The translations under genes were made by a program, and so were the position numbers. Source: Rattus norvegicus (taxonomy: Eukaryota > Chordata > Mammalia > Rodentia > Muridae). From it: 64,000 nucleotides of DNA. Positions 57,285-64,000 of this stretch are shown here, in pieces (positions within the stretch are counted from its first letter, which is position 1; the number at the start of each line of letters is the position of its first letter). The DNA is taken from positions 162,362,976-162,426,975 of the forward strand of contig NC_086021.1 in the NCBI RefSeq assembly GCF_036323735.1, given 5' to 3'. The notes beneath the pieces were generated by a model. That model was not told the DNA's origin and did no database searches. It saw only the letters and a list, made by a program, of their open reading frames with translations.

Positions 57285-58605
57285 CTGTGACAGGGTGGAC
57301 AAGCCGAGTTAGTGTCAGGGCTGATGGAGGGTGAGAGTAGGGCCCCGAGGCCAGGCCACAGGTCAGGGGAAGGGGGAAGGGTCTTTGCTGCTTCCCTGGT
57401 CCAGCATGGCTTCCAACAGTTCCAGTTAGGGGCTGGGGAGGATAGGAAACCCACTGGATCTGGGGAGAGGGTACAAGTCAGGGTGGCTGAGGGGGGCTAC
57501 GAAATCTACCAGCAACAATGGGCAGAGAAACACAAGTACAAATTAGGAAACCAAGAGGCCCCATGTTCACAATTTAGACAGATTGTGCCAGACTCCCAGA
57601 GAGCTCTCGAATCACACGCTGTGCCAAGACCATCCTGGAAGTCTCTGGGGAGGGGGAGTGCTAAATAGATATGGCCCGTCAGGAGCTTGCCAATTAGCAG
57701 TAACCTTTCACTGTGGTCCTGGGTTGGGGTCCCAGGGGACCTGCTACCATCACCTAGGTGGCTCTTGCCTTTACCTAGGCCTTTCTAAAAAGCCCCTCAT
57801 CACTTCCCTTCCCCACCCCAGCAGCTGAACGCCAGCCTCAGTGCCCAGGCTCTTTGTGTGGGGAGATGCACAGAAAAACAGGCTGGAGGCTACATGGATG
57901 TGGATGTGATGAGGCTGGGCTGGGAGACTGGTGGTCCTGGGCTCCAAGCCTCTCATTAGGCTGTCAGCTGACTCAACAAGGTGTGCCAAGAGGAAGTCTG
58001 AGTTAGTTCGTTGCAGCAAAGAGCTGTGGAAGGCACCTGCACACCACTCCCAACCTCAGTGAGGAGAGAGGCCAAAGGGAAAGAGACTCCGGGGCATGAG
58101 TTCTAGGTGAGGTCAGTGCTCCATGAAGGTGTTTCCTGGTCGCAGTGTACAAGGTCCACAGAGATCTGGAGACCAGCTCTCCCGTCACCCCCCTGGGTAG
58201 ATTGGGAAGACCCTAGGGGGCTTCAGAGAACATAGTATGGAAGGAGGTTAGACAACACACCCAAAGCACAACTCTAAGATAGTCCCCCCAGAGGACGCAA
58301 GCTCAAGGACAGCAGTCTTGTGGAGGTGTGGGATTCATGCCGGGCACATGGTGACTGACAGACAAGGGCTGCTGAGCAGGCGGTTGGCTAGCAGCAGACC
58401 AGCAGAGTTTGGACACACTCTGCCCCACCATGTAGGTGATGTGCGGCCCTGAGTCTCTCTGAGCCTCAGACGGAGTCCCTGATCTGTGAGAGGGGAAGAA
58501 AGTACTCCATTGCCCACAGACCTCTATGAGGACAAACTGAAGATAGGGCTGCAGTGCTCTGTACCAGGCCTGGCAGGCAGGGCTACTCCCATAAACGCTG
58601 TTATT

Positions 58606-58740
58606 GTTTGGAATGGATGTGATGACGCATGACTTCCTGTCGACTTCTGTGAGTTCAAGACCAGCCTGGTCTACCTAGCAAGTTAGATATCCAGGGCTAC
58701 ACAAAGAGACCTCGTATCACACATGCACACACAAAAGTGC
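58606..58740 (+). mobile_element. B1 SINE, diverged
   Basis: GGATGTGATGACGCATGACT … GTTCAAGACCAGCCTGGTCT … GGGCTACACAAAGAGACC. Confidence 0.85.
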
Positions 58741-59364
58741 TTTGTGGTTGGCCAAATTTCCCCCAGTGTATGATAGAGCTGAACATTACAACCCAGGGAG
58801 GTTGGGATGGTCAGGGCCTGCCTGGGAACAGTGGCAGAGGATGGACAGTTCGGCCCTCAGAAATTCTAAGGAGAATACAGGACTTGCCAGCATGCCACAG
58901 ACCGGCTTCAGTTCTATACTTTGTCTTTCCAGACAGATATGCAGTGGAGGTAGAATGGGAAGGCCATTTTGCCATTGGTCTGCTTGGGGCATCCATGGTG
59001 TGGGCTGCTAAACCCTAGAACTCATAGGCAATATCTGTGCATGATGACCATGGGCTACGGCCTCACCAGCCTGACACAGCCCTCCAGCCAGTCAGGACCC
59101 ATTTCAACGGGGACTCCTCAGACAGCAGGCATCTGTGTGAGCACATATGTGCATGTGCAATGCACGTGTGCAGGAAAGCCACATGCTGGGCCATCATCAC
59201 TGCTCTGCAGTGTGGACAACCTTCCAGCTTCCCTCATGGTCACTTATGAGATGAGCTGTGAAATTACACATCTCTTCAGGTTGACATCTGCCAGGACTCA
59301 CTTTTACCTTCTTAGGGGATCCCCAACCTTTCAAGTCCTAAGCTCTTCATAGGCTTACCAATGG

Positions 59365-59445
59365 CCACCATATCAGTCCTGGGAACCAAACTCAGGTACT
59401 TTGTAAGAGCAGCAACCACTGAGACATTACTCTGGCCTCCTCTAA
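59365..59445 (-). mobile_element. B3-type fragment, minus strand
   Basis: CCTGGGAACCAAACTCAGGT … CCACTGAGACATTACTCTGG. Confidence 0.6.
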
Positions 59446-59575
59446 TACACTTTTAACTAGAGGTTTACCAAATGCCAAAACCAAATGAACCTCAAGAATA
59501 AATACAACTTAGGTTTTAGTTCTCAGTCTGGATATAGACATGCAGGTGTGTGCACAGTGTATTAAAAAGTCTATT

Positions 59576-59758
59576 GGGCTGGAGAGATGGCTCAGTGGTT
59601 AAGACACTGACTGCTCTTCCAGAGGTCCTGAGTTCAAATCCCAGGAACCACATGGTGGCTCACAGCCATCTCTAATGGGATCCAAGGCCCTCTTCCAGTG
59701 TGTCTGAGGACAATGACAGTGTACGCATATACATGAAACAGATAAATAAATCTTTTTT
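59576..59758 (+). mobile_element. B2 SINE
   Basis: GGGCTGGAGAGATGGCTCAG … AACAGATAAATAAATC, flanked by AAAAAGTCTATT at 59564-59575 and about 59760-59771. Confidence 0.96.
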
Positions 59759-59834
59759 AAAAAAGTCTATTAAGAATATCTGTGACCCTTGTCGTCTTCT
59801 GTAGACCTGTTCATCTTTATTACTTATTTTTGTT

Positions 59835-59965
59835 GTTTTGAGTCAGAGCATTTGCTGGCCTGGAAGTCACAATATAGACCAGGATGGCTCAAAAGACCTA
59901 CTTGCCTCTTTCTCCTGAGTGTTGGCATTAAAAGTGTATGCCACCATGGCCAACTTCTAAACTTC
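59835..59965 (-). mobile_element. B1-like SINE, minus strand
   Basis: TTTTGAGTCAGAGCATTTGC … CTGGAAGTCACAATATAGAC … GGCATTAAAAGTGTATGCCA. Confidence 0.75.
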
Positions 59966-59994
59966 AATTTTGAAAAAGTATTGATTTCCAGGTT

Positions 59995-60126
59995 GAGTGG
60001 ATGGCTCTAGGGGTAAAAAACTCTTGCTGCCCAGCATGGGAACTCGAGTCTAAATCCCCAGAACCAACCTAAAAAAGCTGGGCATGGTCTCTAGCCTCCA
60101 TGTGAGCATATGGTTATATACCCCCC
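59995..60126 (+). mobile_element. B3-type SINE head, seeding the CA array
   Basis: GAGTGGATGGCTCTAGGGGT … CTAAATCCCCAGAACCAACC … GCATGGTCTCTAGCCTCCAT, then CACACA directly. Confidence 0.65.
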
Positions 60127-61778
60127 CACACATACCACCACACCACACACACACACACCACACACCACAGACACACACCACACACACACACACACCACAC
60201 ACACACACACCACACACACACACCACACACACACCACACACCACAGACACACACCACACACACCACAGACACACACACACCACACACACACACCATACAC
60301 ACACCACACACACACACACCACACACCACACACACACCACAGACACACACTACACACACACCACACACACCACACACACACACCACACACACACACCACA
60401 CACCACAGACACACACCACACACACACCACACACACACACACACCACACACACACACACACCACACACACACACCACACACACACCACACACCACACACA
60501 CACACACACCACACACACCACAGACACACACACACCACAGACACACACCATACACACACCACACACACACACAACACACCACACACACACACCACACACA
60601 CCACAGACACACACACACCACACACACACACCATACACACACACACCACACACCACAGACACACACCACACACACCACACACACACACACACCACACACA
60701 CACACACCACACACACACACCACACACACACCACACACCACACACACACACACACCACACACACCACACACACACACACACCACACACACACACCATACA
60801 CACACCACACACACACACCACACACCACACACACACCACAGACACACACCACACACACACCACACACACCACACACACACACCACACACACACACACCAC
60901 ACACCACACACACACACCACACACACACCACACACACACACACACCACACACACACCACACACCACACACACACACACACCACACACACCACAGACACAC
61001 ACACACCACACACACACACCATACACACACCACACACACACACAACACACCACACACACACACACACCACACACACCACAGACACACACACACCACACAC
61101 ACACACCATACACACACCACACACACACACAACACACACACACACACCACACACACACACACCACAGACACACACCACACACACACCACACACACACCAC
61201 AGACACACACCACACACACACCACACACACACACACCACACACCACACACACACACACACCACAGACACACACACACCACACACACACCATACACACACC
61301 ACACACACACACACACCACACACACACACACCACACACACACCACACACACACACACCACACACACACACCACACACACACACCACACACACCACAGACA
61401 CACACACACCACACACACACACCATACACACACCACACACACACACACACACCACACACACACACACACCACACACACACACACCACACACACCACAGAC
61501 ACACACACACCACACACACACACCATACACACACCACACACACACACACACACACCACCCACCACACACACACCACAGACACACACTACACACACACCAC
61601 ACACACACCACACACACACACACACTACACACACACACACCACACATACACACACACACACACACCACCCACCACACACACACCACAGACACACACTACA
61701 CACACACCACACACACACCACACACACACACACACTACACACACACACACCACACATACACACACACACACACACCAC
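60127..61778. repeat. 1.65-kb CA-rich array (CACACACC/CACAGACA/CCATACAC units)
   Basis: The + strand is built almost only from CA steps, broken by ACCAC, CAGACA, CATACA, AACA and CTACA variants that recur in blocks. ACCATACACACACC is seen at about 60291, 60548, 60628, 60792, 61017, 61106, 61287, 61422 and 61520. The last part is an exact tandem duplication with a 110-bp period (61551-61660 and 61661-61770, except at the end). It starts at the tail of a B3-type SINE, a usual seed for CA expansion. Absence of stops in all frames creates spurious open frames of over 500 codons on both strands. In Nol4l pre-mRNA it would be UG-rich. Confidence 0.97.
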
Positions 61779-61821
61779 ATATGAAAATTTTTAAAAAAAG
61801 ATGCTGTCATAAAAATGCTAA

Positions 61822-61985
61822 TTTGGGGCTAGTGCTATTCCTCGGTGGGTAAAATACCTGCCACCGAGCCTGATGACCCAAGTTGGATCCCTGACTGGCA
61901 TGTAGGATTAACTGACCCCTAAAAGATGCCCTCTGACCTCCACATGGCACTCGTGCATCCCACCCCCAAATACATAGTTATAATT
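61822..61985 (+). mobile_element. B3/B4-type SINE
   Basis: GGGGCTAGTGCTATTCCTCG … GATGACCCAAGTTGGATCCC … CCTCTGACCTCCACATGGCA. Confidence 0.7.
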
Positions 61986-61989
61986 GAAT

Positions 61990-62152
61990 TTAAGAATTAA
62001 TTGGCAGTGTTGTACACCTTTAATGCCAGCACTTGGGAGGCAGAGGCAAGGAGCTCTCGGAATTCAAGATCAGCTTGGTCTACAAAGTTAGTTCTAGGAT
62101 AGCCAGGGCTAAACAGAGAAACCCTATCCAAGAACCAAAAACAAAAACGTAA
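61990..62152 (+). mobile_element. B1 SINE
   Basis: GCAGTGTTGTACACCTTTAA … CAGCACTTGGGAGGCAGAGG … CAGGGCTAAACAGAGAAACC. Confidence 0.93.
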
Positions 62153-62399
62153 AAGTTCATGTCAGAAGTATAAAGAAGCAGGTTATAATTTTGATCGCCC
62201 TGATACAGAGACATACCAATGGGTTCACTTGCTTAAAGGCAGACAGACCTCCCTGCAGACAGGACTTTCATTCAGAAACAGATTCCAGAAGAGGAAGACA
62301 ATATCTGGTGGGCAGGGATGAAGAAAACAGTAAGAACAGTGAGGCAGAGAGCACCCCTCACCTCTTCAAACACCTGGGGTGGCCCAGTTCACTTTTTCC

Positions 62400-62562
62400 T
62401 TTTCTTTTAGTTACTCAAGACAGGGTCTCTTGGTCTAGCACTCACTGGGTATCCTGGAACTCACTCTGTAGACCAGGCTGACCTCAAACTGAAGAGATCT
62501 GCCTGCCTCTCTTTGCCTTCCGAGAGCTGGGATTAACAGCATGTGCCACCACCACCAAGTTC
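62400..62562 (-). mobile_element. B1 SINE, minus strand
   Basis: CAAGACAGGGTCTCTTGGTC … GGAACTCACTCTGTAGACCA … GGGATTAACAGCATGTGCCA. Confidence 0.93.
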
Positions 62563-62649
62563 TTTTTCACTTCTTGACACTGTTTTCTCATCTGTAGGAT
62601 GGGCATAAACGTCCTCATTGGACTTTTATGGATCTAAGGATCAAGGAAA

Positions 62650-62875
62650 AATGTGTGTGAGGGCACATAGTCCACCGCTAAAGCGTTTGCCACAGAAGCA
62701 GACCAGAGTTCAGATCCAAGTGAATACAGGCAAGCTGGCAAAGGGGACTGGTCCTGACAGTAAGACCTGCCCCCCCAAAATAAACTTTCCATTCCAGCAC
62801 TAGGCAGGGCAGAAGCAGATGAATCTGAGTTCCAGGCCAGCAAGATCTCCACACAATACAATAAAATCGGGTAGG
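62650..62875 (+). mobile_element. B3/B4-type remnants with B1 fragment
   Basis: CACCGCTAAAGCGTTTGCCA … CAGAGTTCAGATCCAAGTG, then TTCCAGCACTAGGCAGGGCA … CTGAGTTCCAGGCCAGCAAG. Confidence 0.6.
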
Positions 62876-63227
62876 ACAGTGATGAACTAGAGCATCAGCC
62901 TCAGTCCTCCACAAGCACACACGTGCGCACACACATGCACAAAGGTGCACACACGTGAAAGAGAGGAGGTAAGAATTGGTCTGAGGCATAGCATAGCAAG
63001 CTTGGTAAAGGTCCACCTCCTCCCTCTGGATTCACTTAGCCTGAACACCTTGTGTTTAGCAATCTCCTTTTGTCTTTTGTCATTCTGATCTAGGCATTTA
63101 CAAACTAGATCCCATGAGGTAATATTCACCATCGGAAGATGCATAGTCTCTACTTAATTCTTAAATAAGATACTAAGACTGTCCTCAAACTTGGAATAAG
63201 TTTTTCTCTGAGTTCAAAATACACCTA

Positions 63228-63575
63228 ATGGTTGACATGTGTGGTGGCACATACTACTAATCCCAGGACTTAGGTAGAGGCAGGTGGATCTCTGGGAGTA
63301 TGAAACTACCTGGGTCTAGAGTGAGTTCCAGGGCTGGAGAGATGGCTCAGTGGCTAAGAGCACTGACTGCTCTTCCAGGGGTCCTGAGTTCGATTCCCAG
63401 CAACCACATGGTGGCTCACAACCATCTGTAAGGAGATCTGATGCCCTCTTCTGGTGTATCTGAAGACAGCTACAGTGTACTTATATATAATAAATGAATA
63501 AATCTTTAAAAAAAAATTAGAGTGAGTTCCAGGCCAGCCAGAGCTACAAAGTGAGACCTTGTCTCAAAAACGACA
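63228..63575 (+). mobile_element. B1 SINE split by a B2 insertion
   Basis: GTGTGGTGGCACATACTACT … GGGAGTATGAAACTACC, interrupted at 63332, resuming as AGTGAGTTCCAGGCCAGCCA … GACCTTGTCTCAAAAACG from about 63518. Confidence 0.93.
63332..63517 (+). mobile_element. B2 SINE inside a B1
   Basis: GGCTGGAGAGATGGCTCAGT … AATGAATAAATCTTTAAAAA. A 15-bp duplication of B1 sequence, TAGAGTGAGTTCCAG, flanks it (63317-63331, 63518-63532). Confidence 0.97.
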
Positions 63576-63652
63576 CACATACATACACACACATAAACAC
63601 ATACATACACACATACCACACACACATACTCACACACACACACACACACGTG
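63575..63652. repeat. (CA)n / (CATA)n microsatellite
   Basis: ACACATACA and CA steps following the A-rich tail of the adjacent B1. Confidence 0.9.
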
Positions 63653-63841
63653 CATACACAGAACAGCTAGATCCATTACCTAGTGCCTGTCCTGTCCCTG
63701 GCCTAACCGCCCACCTCTATTCTTAGGCACACTTGGGTAAGCAGTGGCTTTGCACCTGGTCTAATGTGACCATAAAATTATCCCAGGGAAACTTCAAGAG
63801 CGCCATTTATCAGTAACTCCGTCTCTAAAAATTGATTGCTC

Positions 63842-63990
63842 AGTCAGGTGTGGTGGCACACACCTGTAATCCTAGCACTTGGGAGGCTGAAGAAGGAGTT
63901 CAAGGGCAAGTCCATTCTGGGCTGAATAGTGAGTTCCAGACAGACTGGGGGCCATACAGGAAGACCTTGTCAATTAAAAAAAAAAAAAAA
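63842..63990 (+). mobile_element. B1 SINE variant
   Basis: TCAGGTGTGGTGGCACACAC … CCTAGCACTTGGGAGGCTGA … GAAGACCTTGTCAATTAAAA. It reaches almost to the window end. Confidence 0.85.
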
Positions 63991-64000
63991 ACTGCTGCTT

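Larger units (their letters stand above)
57285..64000 (-). other. Nol4l: Nol4l intron upstream of the 156-nt exon (partial)
   Basis: 57285-58600 and 58740-59360 are single-copy with no recognised feature. From 59360 to the end the DNA is almost entirely SINEs plus the 1.65-kb CA-rich array. No upstream exon was found, so the preceding exon is beyond 64000. Confidence 0.85.

Noticed and set aside
60084..61852. Open frames of 410-580 codons on both strands (His/Thr-rich or Val/Cys-rich)
   Set aside because: They are produced by a CA-rich array with no stop codons in any frame; every frame is open on both strands and there is no start context or family match.
57285..64000. Search for the exon upstream of the 156-nt exon
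   Set aside because: The family N-terminus (a Trp- and Lys-rich globular segment) is not found in any minus frame here; the exon must lie beyond the window.

Overview
This window reads as rodent nuclear DNA, almost certainly rat (Rattus). The main pointer is repeat content. There are seven full or near-full ID SINEs (the BC1-derived family amplified in rat), many B1, B2 and B3/B4 SINEs, and long CA/TG microsatellites, in single-copy intronic DNA. There are no bacterial-style operons and no intact mobile-element coding regions.

The only gene I can support is Nol4l (nucleolar protein 4-like, the orthologue of human C20orf112/NOL4L), read on the minus strand across the whole window. Four coding exons were found with matching splice sites and reading phases: 57284-57129 (156 nt), 51414-51303 (112 nt), 44229-44120 (110 nt) and 10117-9976 (142 nt). 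Their conceptual translations join without a break and match the N-terminal half of the NOL4/NOL4L family. The first exon(s) lie beyond position 64000 and the C-terminal exons lie before position 1. All remaining sequence is intron.

Layout: 1-9975 is the intron downstream of the 142-nt exon. 10118-44119 is a 34-kb intron holding a strong CpG island at about 16.5-18.7 kb, which fits an internal promoter for the short isoform starting at Met-Asn-Asp-Ser-Thr-Trp in the 142-nt exon. 44230-51302 and 51415-57128 are shorter introns. 57285-64000 is the intron upstream of the 156-nt exon and contains a 1.65-kb CACACC-type array at 60.13-61.78 kb.

The most interesting leads are: (1) the internal CpG-island promoter, with a 112-codon GC-rich open frame ending exactly in phase at a donor-like site, which could give an alternative N-terminus; (2) the 1.65-kb CA-rich array upstream and TG-rich arrays downstream (41.4 kb and 29.3-30.0 kb), which would be complementary in the pre-mRNA and bracket three exons totalling 378 nt, a frame-neutral length; (3) several small duplications, a likely BC1-type ID copy, and motif clusters in intronic DNA. 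No wholly new gene system was found. Repeat family names are assigned by eye and are least certain for the older fragments.
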